DNA of 8,458 nt from JBIOWF01 sp044868295. Lineage in GTDB: Bacteria > Actinomycetota > Actinomycetes > Streptosporangiales > Streptosporangiaceae. The notes beneath the pieces were generated by a model. That model saw only the letters and a program-made list of their open reading frames with translations. It did no database searches and was not told where the DNA came from. Of the stretch, positions 1 through 5,310 are shown piece by piece. Numbering within the stretch: position 1 is the first letter of the stretch; each line of letters begins with the position of its first letter. The stretch covers positions 1 through 8,458 of the forward strand of contig JBIOWF010000256.1 in NCBI GenBank assembly GCA_044868295.1, in the 5' to 3' direction. The translations under genes and the position numbers were made by a program.

Positions 1-168
1 AGGCCTGATCCCGCGGACTTGCCGACTGTTATCGCGCCGCCCGTCGTCGCGGATGTCATCGGCCATCTGCGTACCCGCAAGATCACCCTTATCTATGATC
101 CCGAGACCCGCTCCCTGCGGGCGGACATCCTGGAGGAGGTGAAGATCACGCTCGACGTCGGCCGCTAG
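1..168 (+). CDS. C-terminal fragment of an unidentified protein
   Basis: The + strand is open from the first base to a TAG at 166-168, giving the last 55 residues of a gene that begins outside the window. The fragment ends in a mix of short hydrophobic and charged stretches (ITLIYDPETRSLRADILEEV), which suggests a soluble beta/alpha segment with no membrane span. Codons are G/C-rich at third positions, as in the complete genes here, which supports real coding. I do not recognise the family and assign no function. It converges on the tRNA-Leu gene, with a hairpin at 236-265 lying between them. Confidence 0.6.
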   Translation, partial: RPDPADLPTVIAPPVVADVIGHLRTRKITLIYDPETRSLRADILEEVKITLDVGR

Positions 169-235
169 TGCTCATCACAGGCTGCCAGGCGACGTTCATG
201 GCACGTCGAAAGGAGGCGAGGTAGCAGGCAGGAAG

Positions 236-265
236 CCCGGGTACCGGCCGAAGGCCAGTCCCGGG
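236..265. terminator. Candidate bidirectional terminator hairpin
   Basis: CCCGGG at 236-241 can pair with CCCGGG at 260-265 (the hexamer is self-complementary). Inside it, GGCC (246-249) pairs with GGCC (253-256) around a GAA loop, leaving a small internal loop. The hairpin lies 68 bp after the stop of the upstream gene and about 45 bp beyond the 3' end of the convergent tRNA-Leu, so it could stop transcription from both sides. There is no U-tract on either side, as is common for actinobacterial terminators. The arms also form a direct repeat, CCCGGGTAC, at 236-244 and 260-268. The rest of 169-310 holds no gene that I can see. Confidence 0.45.
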
Positions 266-310
266 TACGTCCCGTCATGCCCGCAAATAGCCGACCATGT
301 ACAAATAGTG

Positions 311-396
311 TGTCCGAGGGGGGACTTGAACCCCCATGCCCATCACTGGGCACTAGCACCTCAAGCTAGCGCGTCTGCCTATTCCGCCACCCGGAC
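311..396 (-). tRNA. tRNA-Leu (anticodon GAG)
   Basis: Read on the - strand, this 86-nt segment folds as a class II tRNA. The acceptor stem is GTCCGGG (396-390) with CTCGGAC (318-312), seven pairs including one G-T, and the discriminator base is A at 311. The anticodon stem CTAGC/GCTAG encloses loop TTGAGGT, giving anticodon GAG, which reads CUC and CUU leucine codons. The long variable arm is TGCCCA-GTGA-TGGGCA, six pairs. The T arm is GGGGG-TTCAAGT-CCCCC. A long variable arm with these features is typical of bacterial tRNA-Leu. The CCA end is not encoded, so it must be added after transcription. Confidence 0.97.
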
Positions 397-407
397 TTGG
401 TGCCTGC

Positions 408-429
408 ACGCGGGACCGTCATCCCGCGT
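408..429 (-). other. Hairpin in the tRNA-Leu 5' leader
   Basis: ACGCGGGA (408-415) and TCCCGCGT (422-429) are perfect complements separated by six bases, an 8-bp hairpin ending 12 bp upstream of the mature tRNA 5' end. If the candidate promoter at 440-468 is correct, the hairpin lies inside the transcribed leader. It could be a leader-processing structure, or a terminator for transcription entering from the right. The sequence does not distinguish these. Confidence 0.4.
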
Positions 430-439
430 CGGCTGATAC

Positions 440-468
440 AGATTAGCACTCTCCCGCTCGTGCTTCAT
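440..468 (-). promoter_or_regulatory. Candidate promoter of tRNA-Leu
   Basis: On the - strand a -35-like ATGAAG (468-463) is followed after 17 bp by a -10-like TAATCT (445-440). Matches to the principal sigma consensus are three of six and four of six. Transcription would start near 433, giving a leader of about 37 nt before the tRNA. The placement is reasonable but the -35 is weak. The -10 overlaps a perfect 9-base CIRCE half-site, TTAGCACTC, on the + strand at 443-451. The remaining bases of 397-568 contain no gene apart from the start region of the peptidase. Confidence 0.35.
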
Positions 469-568
469 ACCGAGAATCGAGCGTCCGTACGGCTTCGCCG
501 AGGTGAAGAACACTCCCGGTCAGGGGCAGGATGGAGGCGCAAGCCGTACATCGCAGGAGGAGCACGCT

Positions 569-1918
569 GTGAGCGAGCGAACCAATGGACACAGCACGGC
601 GGCCGCTGCGGAGGGCAGCACCACCGGGCTCGGTGGGGCGGACGAGGTCGTCGAGATGTGCCGCGACCTGATCCGCATCGACTCCAGGAACGCCGGCGAC
701 AACGCCGGTCCGGGCGAGCGGAAGGCCGCGGAATACGTGGCGGAGAAGCTCGCCGAGGTGGGACTGGAGCCTCGGATCTTGGAATCCGACGCCGGCCGGG
801 CCAGCGTGATCGCCCGCATCGAGGGTGCGGACCCCGGAAGGGACGCCCTGCTCCTGCACGGCCACCTCGACGTGGTCCCGTTCGACGCCGCCGACTGGAG
901 CCATCACCCGCTGAGCGGTGAGATAGCGGACGGGTGCGTCTGGGGCCGCGGCGCGGTCGACATGAAGGACATGGACGCGATGATCCTGGCCGTCGTACGG
1001 CGGCGGCTCAGCCAGAACAGGAAGCCGCCCAGGGACGTCGTGCTGGCTTTCACCGCCGACGAGGAGGCCGGCGGCGAATACGGCGTGCAGTGGCTGGTCG
1101 ACAAGCACGCCGCCGCCTTCGAGGGAGTGACCGAGGCCGTCGGGGAGGTCGGCGGGTTCAGCGTCAGCATCGACGACCACAGAAGGCTCTACCTGATCGA
1201 GGCCGCCGAGAAGGGCATCGCCTGGATGAAGCTGACGGCGCAGGGCCGCGCCGGCCACGGCTCGATGCTCAGCAGCGAGAACGCGGTCACCGAGCTGGCC
1301 GAGGCGATCGGCCGTCTGGGCCGCTACCAGTGGCCGGTCCGGCTGACGCCGACCGTCCAGGCCTTCTTCCGGGAGGCGTTCGACATCGACCTGACGGCCG
1401 AGGACGCGGAGGAGGCGGTGGCCAAGCTGGGCCCGCTGGCCCGCATGATCGGCGCCACCCTGCGCAACACGGCCAACCCCACCATGCTCGACGCCGGATA
1501 CAAGGCCAACGTCATCCCGCAGACCGCCACCGCACATGTGGACGGCCGCTTCCTGCCCGGCTATGAGGACGAGTTCTTCGCGACGGTCGACGAGCTGCTC
1601 GGGCCGAACATCACCAGGGAGTTCGTCTACCACGACATCGCGGTCGAGACGGCCTTCGAGGGGTCGCTGGTCAAGGCCATGGCCGATGCGCTGCAGGAGG
1701 AGGATCCGGGGTCGAAGGCGGTGCCGTACACGCTGAGCGGTGGGACGGACCTCAAGTCCTTCAGTCGCCTGGGCATCCGCGGGTTCGGCTTCGCGCCGCT
1801 GCGGCTGCCCCGGGAGCTTGACTTTTCCGGGATGTTCCATGGCGTTGACGAGAGAGTTCCGGTGGATTCGCTCCAGTTTGGGGTGCGGGTCCTTGACCGA
1901 TTCCTCGATTACTGCTGA
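569..1918 (+). CDS. M20/M25/M40-family zinc metallopeptidase
   Basis: This 449-aa protein is a co-catalytic zinc hydrolase of the M20 family, which includes dipeptidases, carboxypeptidases, ArgE and DapE. Visible motifs are GHLDVVP with metal ligand H99 and D101, GRGAVDMKD with bridging ligand D131, DEEAGG with catalytic base E165 and ligand E166, an EVGG motif around E193, and the late ligand H424 in MFHGVDERVPV. All expected metal-binding positions are therefore present. No signal peptide is evident, so it should be cytoplasmic. The GTG start at 569 is chosen because AGGAGG at 555-560 lies 8 bases ahead; an in-frame ATG at 503 has no such site and would add residues unlike the family. Family members share this fold and differ in substrate, so I cannot name the substrate or separate it from DapE- or ArgE-type enzymes. 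It is followed 97 bp later by the co-oriented 184-aa gene. Confidence 0.93.
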   Translation: MSERTNGHSTAAAAEGSTTGLGGADEVVEMCRDLIRIDSRNAGDNAGPGERKAAEYVAEKLAEVGLEPRILESDAGRASVIARIEGADPGRDALLLHGHLDVVPFDAADWSHHPLSGEIADGCVWGRGAVDMKDMDAMILAVVRRRLSQNRKPPRDVVLAFTADEEAGGEYGVQWLVDKHAAAFEGVTEAVGEVGGFSVSIDDHRRLYLIEAAEKGIAWMKLTAQGRAGHGSMLSSENAVTELAEAIGRLGRYQWPVRLTPTVQAFFREAFDIDLTAEDAEEAVAKLGPLARMIGATLRNTANPTMLDAGYKANVIPQTATAHVDGRFLPGYEDEFFATVDELLGPNITREFVYHDIAVETAFEGSLVKAMADALQEEDPGSKAVPYTLSGGTDLKSFSRLGIRGFGFAPLRLPRELDFSGMFHGVDERVPVDSLQFGVRVLDRFLDYC

Positions 1919-1926
1919 GAAAACCA

Positions 1927-1954
1927 TTGCGATCACGTGCCGTGCTGATACGGT
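1927..1954 (+). promoter_or_regulatory. Weak candidate promoter for the 184-aa protein gene
   Basis: TTGCGA (1927-1932) and TACGGT (1949-1954), separated by 16 bp, resemble -35 and -10 boxes. They lie just after the peptidase stop and about 60 bp before the next start codon. Read-through from the peptidase gene is equally possible, since I see no clear terminator between them. Confidence 0.25.
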
Positions 1955-2015
1955 AACTCTCCGTTGAGGGGTTGATCCGCATCAGGCGGGACTCGATGGA
2001 GCTCGGGGAGGTCGT

Positions 2016-2570
2016 GTGGCACGCACGCCGGAACAGCAGCGGAGGGCGGAGACGCCCGCCGCTGACCGGCACGTGCCCACGGCCGATCTCGATGCCGGCA
2101 GGGAAGCTCGGATGGCGCGGTTCGCGGCCGACTCCCCGCTGGGCCGCCTGTTGGTCGTCGGTGGCGTGATAGCCACCGGCTGGCTTCTTGGCGTGATCTT
2201 CGGTGTCTTCGGTACGGCCACGGCCGTCGCCGAAGCCGCACCCACACATGTCGCAGCCGGGTCGGTTCTCACCGACGGTTTCCCCACGGCGAGCGAAGCG
2301 GCCTCGGTCAACACCGAGGCGATGGCCGGGCGCAACGTCGACGGGCTCACCAGCCAGTCCAAGCCCGGGCTCCCATCACCGTCCACCGCTGACACCACTC
2401 CGGGGAGCAACGGTCTTGTTCCCCAGGCCAGCGGTGGTTCGATCCTGTTCGGGGATGTCGCACGGTCCTCTGCCGACCTGCGGCTCACGGAGCTGCCCGC
2501 CCCCTTGGCGGCAGTGCTTCCCCCGGTCTTCCGCACAGCGGCGGACGACCCATCTTTCTCTCCTGACTGA
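2016..2570 (+). CDS. Putative membrane-anchored or secreted protein of unknown function
   Basis: A 184-aa protein with three parts. Residues 1-40 are polar and charged and would be cytoplasmic. Residues 43-67 form one hydrophobic segment rich in Gly, Val, Ile and Leu. Residues about 73-184 are low-complexity and rich in Ala, Ser, Thr, Pro and Gly, and should lie outside the membrane. The hydrophobic stretch ends in TATAVAEAA, so signal peptidase I cleavage after the AVA is possible and it could be secreted rather than anchored. The neighbouring chaplin-like protein has a similar GTAVAD junction. The start is GTG with GGGGAGG at 2005-2011 only 4 bases ahead, which is rather close. The protein has no cysteines and no enzymatic motif that I recognise. 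Its position directly upstream of the chaplin-like gene suggests a cell-surface role, but that is inference only. Confidence 0.7.
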   Translation: MARTPEQQRRAETPAADRHVPTADLDAGREARMARFAADSPLGRLLVVGGVIATGWLLGVIFGVFGTATAVAEAAPTHVAAGSVLTDGFPTASEAASVNTEAMAGRNVDGLTSQSKPGLPSPSTADTTPGSNGLVPQASGGSILFGDVARSSADLRLTELPAPLAAVLPPVFRTAADDPSFSPD

Positions 2571-2576
2571 TCCCGC

Positions 2577-2614
2577 CTCCGCGCCGCTCCCTCGCTGAGG
2601 GACCGGTGGCGGAG
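2577..2614 (+). terminator. Nested hairpin after the 184-aa protein gene
   Basis: CTCCGC (2577-2582) pairs with GCGGAG (2609-2614), CCG (2584-2586) with CGG (2604-2606), and TCCCTC (2588-2593) with GAGGGA (2597-2602) around a GCT loop. The structure starts 7 bp after the TGA at 2568-2570 and has no U-tract. It would separate transcription of the 184-aa gene from that of the chaplin-like gene. I see no convincing -35/-10 pair in the remaining 2615-2789 leader region. Confidence 0.5.
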
Positions 2615-2789
2615 CGTGCCACGTGACCCCCCCTGTCTCGGGTGTGTTGTCCCGGCTGCTCCGTGCGGGTGACGCGTAGTTGTTTCCCCAAATCCTCGTG
2701 ACGGTCCACGGCTCCGCTGTGTGACGTCGTAGGCATCTGTCGCGAGCTTGTCAGGTAACCCCCCAAGAGAATCACTAGGAGCTTTCATC

Positions 2790-4718
2790 ATGCGTACGTG
2801 GGCGAAGGGCTCTTCCTCTGCGGCCCTGCTTGCCGCCGGTGTCATGGCGCTCGGCAGCGGAACGGCTGTCGCTGACACGACCTCCGGGACCGGTTCGATC
2901 GCTGGCGGCAACCAGGTCAACTTGCCCATCTCTCTTCCGGTCGACATCAGCGGAAACGCCGTGGGCGTCGCGGGTGACGCGACCGCCGGGTCCCAGGGAG
3001 GCGCGTCCGTCGAGAACCCGGGCGGCGGCACCTCGAACCGGACTTCGGGCAACGGCAGCATCCTCGGCGGCAACCAGGTGGAGGCCCCGATCAGCGCACC
3101 CGTCAACGCCTGCGGCAACGCTCTGGCGATCTTCGGGAGCTCCGACGCGGGCTGCAAGGGCGGCGCGTCGGTCAAGAACTCCCGGAAGGGAGGCCACGGC
3201 GAGGGTGGCAACACCACCAGCGGCGAGCACAGCGTGCTGGGCGGCAACCAGATCATCGCTCCGATCACCGCGCCGATCAACGCCTGCGGCAACTCGGCGG
3301 CGATCTTCGGCGACAGCACCGCGGGCTGCAAGGGCGGCGCGAAGGTCAAGAACGGCGGACCGGGCGCCGGCCGCAACACCACGTCCGGCCGTTCGTCGAT
3401 CCTGGGCGGCAACAAGGTGATCGCTCCGATCACCGCGCCGATCAACATCTGCGGCAACTCCGCGGCATTCTTCGGCTCGGCGTTCGCCGGGTGCAAGGGC
3501 GGATCATCCGTGACCACCGGCGGCAAGCCGGGCCACGGCTACCACCACGGCCACGGTCACCCCGGGTCGACCGGCAACGACACCGACGGCCGCTTCGGCG
3601 TCGGCAGCGGCAATCAGGTCTTCGCCCCCATCACTCTGCCGGTCAACGTCTGCGGCAACGCGGCGGGCAACGCCTCCGCGGGCTGCCATGGCGGCGCTTC
3701 CGTCGAGAACAAGGGCCATGGGGCCGGGGGCGGAAACCGGACCTCCGGCCGTTCCTCGATCCTGGGCGGCAACCAGGTGATCGCTCCGATCACCGCGCCG
3801 ATCAACGTCTGCGGCAACTCGGCGGCGGTCTTCGGCCAGGCCTTCGCGGGCTGCAAGGGCGGCGCGTCGGTCAAGAACGCGGGGAGGGGGGCCGGCGGCA
3901 ACATCACGTCGGGGCGTTCCTCGATCCTGGGCGGCAACCAGATCATCGCTCCGATCACCGCGCCGATCAACATCTGCGGCAACTCGGCCGCGGTGCTCGG
4001 CAGGTCCGAGGCCTACTGCAAGGGCGGGGCCTCGGTCGCGGGCGGCGGCGTCGGTGGCGGTGGCAACCGTACCGACGGGCGCTACAGCATCCTGGGCGGC
4101 AACCAGGTGATCGCTCCGATCACCGCGCCGATCAACATCTGCGGCAACGCGGCGGCCGTCCTCGGTGACGCCGCCGCGGGCTGCCTCGGTGGCGCCCGGG
4201 TCGGTGGGCACCCCGGTCACGGCCACGGGCCCCACAAGTGGAGCAAGGCCGGCACCGCCCAGCGCGGTGGGCTGCTGCCCGCTCTCCCCGGCGTTCCCGC
4301 GCTGGCGGGGCTCAAGGGCGCCGACAGCTCGACCCGGCAGATGAGCGCATCGAACCTCCCGGCCCTGCCGGTGGTCGGTGACGCGACCGGGATGTCGGGT
4401 CTGCCCTCCCTGCCGGGCCTGCCCGGGGAGCCCTCCCGCGGCCGTAAGCCGGGCGCGGCCGCCGACCCGGCTCCGCTGGCCCCGGTGACCGGGCTGACCA
4501 GCTCGCTGCCGGTCGGCGGCGACCTGGGCCAGGTGGCCGGTGACCTGCCGGTCGGTGACCTGCCCGTCGGCGACCTCGGCCTGATGAGCGCGGAGCAGCC
4601 GGTCGGCCTGACCGGGATGAACCCGGGCTCGCTCGCCGCCCTGATCCTGGGCGCCATGTTCGCCGCCTCGGCGACCCTGTTCGCCACGACTCGCCGGTTC
4701 CGCCTCGGCCGCAAGTAG
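2790..4718 (+). CDS. Secreted chaplin-like protein with eight chaplin repeats and a C-terminal membrane anchor
   Basis: A 642-aa cell-surface protein. Residues 1-28 are a signal peptide: K6, hydrophobic 11-21, then TAVA with D29 after the cut. Residues 31-471 hold eight 44-residue cores (the fifth is 41) of the type G-x-x-SILGGNQVIAPITAPINICGNSA, which match the chaplin family (DUF320) pattern of GN-x-V, Pro-spaced beta strands and N-x-CGN. Cys pairs are 108/122, 166/180, 221/235, 288/299, 341/355, 396/410 and 451/465. The first repeat has Ser54 and Ser68 in their place. Gly/His-rich linkers join the cores. Residues 487-600 form a Leu/Pro/Gly stalk with GDLPVGDLPVG. Residues 615-632 are hydrophobic, followed by RRFRLGRK, with VGLTG just before, like a degenerate sortase signal. 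In Streptomyces, chaplins assemble into amyloid-like hydrophobic fibrils on aerial hyphae and spores; this role is inferred here. The ATG start at 2790 has AGGAG at 2777-2781, 8 bases ahead. An in-frame upstream ATG at 2748 would hide the signal peptide. Confidence 0.9.
   Translation: MRTWAKGSSSAALLAAGVMALGSGTAVADTTSGTGSIAGGNQVNLPISLPVDISGNAVGVAGDATAGSQGGASVENPGGGTSNRTSGNGSILGGNQVEAPISAPVNACGNALAIFGSSDAGCKGGASVKNSRKGGHGEGGNTTSGEHSVLGGNQIIAPITAPINACGNSAAIFGDSTAGCKGGAKVKNGGPGAGRNTTSGRSSILGGNKVIAPITAPINICGNSAAFFGSAFAGCKGGSSVTTGGKPGHGYHHGHGHPGSTGNDTDGRFGVGSGNQVFAPITLPVNVCGNAAGNASAGCHGGASVENKGHGAGGGNRTSGRSSILGGNQVIAPITAPINVCGNSAAVFGQAFAGCKGGASVKNAGRGAGGNITSGRSSILGGNQIIAPITAPINICGNSAAVLGRSEAYCKGGASVAGGGVGGGGNRTDGRYSILGGNQVIAPITAPINICGNAAAVLGDAAAGCLGGARVGGHPGHGHGPHKWSKAGTAQRGGLLPALPGVPALAGLKGADSSTRQMSASNLPALPVVGDATGMSGLPSLPGLPGEPSRGRKPGAAADPAPLAPVTGLTSSLPVGGDLGQVAGDLPVGDLPVGDLGLMSAEQPVGLTGMNPGSLAALILGAMFAASATLFATTRRFRLGRK
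2880..4202 (+). repeat. Eight tandem chaplin-type coding repeats
   Basis: The cores lie at 2880-3011, 3042-3173, 3216-3347, 3381-3512, 3582-3704, 3741-3872, 3906-4037 and 4071-4202. Each is 132 bp except the fifth, at 123 bp. Linkers are 30 to 69 bp. The 27 bases encoding IAPITAPIN are identical, including a GCT alanine codon unusual for this GC-rich gene, at 3255-3281, 3420-3446, 3780-3806, 3945-3971 and 4110-4136. Repeats 6 and 8 are identical over 48 bp (3759-3806 and 4089-4136). Repeats 1, 2 and 5 are the most divergent. This pattern fits internal duplication with later homogenisation. Confidence 0.92.
4539..4568 (+). repeat. 15-bp tandem repeat encoding GDLPV twice
   Basis: Two adjacent 15-bp units differ by one base and encode GDLPV-GDLPV, followed by a partial third unit (GDLG). 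They lie in the stalk between the chaplin repeats and the C-terminal hydrophobic segment of the chaplin-like protein, and may vary in length between strains. Confidence 0.75.
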
Positions 4719-4841
4719 TCCTGCCTCCGGCCGTAAGCAGTCCTGTCTCGGCCGTTAGCGGGGTCCAGCCTCGGTCGTGACCGTCCTGGCCGCTGCTAGC
4801 CGCCAGTCACAGGGCCGAGCCGTGTAAGTAAGCAAATTCAC

Positions 4842-4878
4842 TCGCCCGCGCCGGTGTTCGAGAATCCGGCGCGGGCGA
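4842..4878. terminator. Strong 13-bp hairpin, probable terminator of the chaplin-like gene
   Basis: TCGCCCGCGCCGG at 4842-4854 pairs perfectly with CCGGCGCGGGCGA at 4866-4878 around an 11-base loop. It lies about 125 bp after the chaplin-like stop codon and before the end of the convergent DUF5703-type gene. There is no U-tract on the + side; on the - side the stem is followed by GTGAATTTGC. It probably works on the + strand and may back up termination from the other direction. Confidence 0.6.
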
Positions 4879-4987
4879 CCAAGGACGCTCCCCGCATCCA
4901 GCGGATGTGAGCACAGATGCTTTGCCTGTGTCGAGCGAGGTCACACCCAGTGCCGGTGAGATCCACGACGTACGGCGAAGCGCAAAT

Positions 4988-5027
4988 GCTTTGCCCGCTC
5001 CGGGGGCGCGGCCCGGGCGGGCAAAGC
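4988..5027 (-). terminator. Terminator hairpin of the DUF5703-type gene
   Basis: GCTTTGCCCG (4988-4997) and CGGGCAAAGC (5018-5027) are exact complements. The pairing can be extended inward by three more pairs, one of them G-U. On the - strand the stem begins about 22 bp after the TAA and is followed by ATTTGCG, a short T-rich run. On the + strand it is followed by CTTGTTCGCTGTT, so it may also act on transcription arriving from the chaplin-like gene. Confidence 0.65.
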
Positions 5028-5049
5028 CTTGTTCGCTGTTCAGACGTGA

Positions 5050-5235
5050 TTACATGGTGCGGATCGCGCGAATGACCTTGCGGCGCAGACGGACACGCCT
5101 GCTTCCGTCGGGATAAAGTCGCAGCCGGTCGAGTTCCCAGCTTCCGTGCTCGGCATGCTCCGTCAGAACTTGCCTGGCGACCTCCCTCGAGGTTCCGCGA
5201 GGCAGGTAGAGCTCCAAGTAGGAGTAGTCGAGCAC
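5050..5235 (-). CDS. Small DUF5703-family protein
   Basis: A 61-aa basic protein. The pattern of an N-terminal YSYLELYLPRGTSREVARQ, a central TEHAEHGSWEL and a C-terminal RLYPDGSRRVRLRRK strongly resembles the short actinobacterial proteins grouped as DUF5703, where residues like AE-x-G-x-WEL and the YPDGxRRVxLRRK strand are recurrent. The function of that family is unknown. No signal peptide or membrane segment is visible, so it should be cytoplasmic; the many arginines near the C-terminus might favour nucleic-acid or membrane-surface contact, which is speculation. The start is GTG (complement of 5233-5235) with GGAG at 5249-5246, 10 bases ahead. It is transcribed divergently from topA and ends in a clear hairpin. 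The family assignment is from memory of its sequence pattern. Confidence 0.82.
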   Translation of the reverse strand: MLDYSYLELYLPRGTSREVARQVLTEHAEHGSWELDRLRLYPDGSRRVRLRRKVIRAIRTM

Positions 5236-5281
5236 AGCGGTTAGTCTCCGAGGAGTGTGCCGAGGGATCCTGGTGAGCTCT

Positions 5282-5310
5282 ATTCTGCGTCCTCGTGGAT
5301 ATTGGGTCCA
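5282..5310 (-). promoter_or_regulatory. Candidate promoter of the DUF5703-type gene
   Basis: On the - strand TGGACC (5310-5305) and CAGAAT (5287-5282), with a 17-bp spacer, each match four of six positions of the principal sigma consensus. Transcription would begin near 5275, about 40 nt before the GTG start. No comparably clear promoter for topA is visible in the same 5236-5493 divergent interval. Confidence 0.4.

Larger units (their letters stand above)
4719..5049. other. Gene-free interval between convergent genes
   Basis: This 331-bp stretch separates the chaplin-like gene (+) from the DUF5703-type gene (-). It contains two strong hairpins, listed separately, and a 17-base direct repeat matching at 15 of 17 positions (4910-4926 and 4979-4995, shared core ATGCTTTGCC, 69 bp apart). 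The first copy is flanked by CACAG (4912-4916) and CTGTG (4926-4930), which could form a small hairpin. Short open frames here have neither a good ribosome-binding site nor a recognisable product, and I count none as a gene. Confidence 0.6.

Noticed and set aside
207..216. Near-perfect Shine-Dalgarno sequence AAAGGAGG
   Set aside because: No ATG, GTG or TTG follows at a usable distance on the + strand, so it does not mark a gene.
443..1936. Long open frame of 497 codons on the - strand opposite the peptidase gene
   Set aside because: It is an antisense shadow of GC-rich coding DNA. The + strand frame has a proper ribosome-binding site and all M20 motifs; this one has Arg/Gly/Val-rich, motif-free sequence.
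2748..2789. Upstream in-frame ATG for the chaplin-like gene
   Set aside because: Starting here would put 14 extra residues before the signal peptide, and the internal ATG at 2790 has a well-placed AGGAG.
1982..3526. Open frame of 514 codons on the - strand across the 184-aa and chaplin-like genes
   Set aside because: Its Pro-rich repeats (LPPRI and similar) are simply the reverse complement of the chaplin repeats. It crosses the intergenic hairpin and has no supporting start signal.
2880..4202. The regular repeats considered as a CRISPR array
   Set aside because: The repeats are in frame, vary between copies, are over 120 bp long and encode a consistent protein motif. The spacers are coding linkers.
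4480..4493. LAPVTG in the stalk as a sortase motif
   Set aside because: It is about 75 residues from the C-terminus with no hydrophobic segment directly after it, so it is not in the position of a sorting signal.
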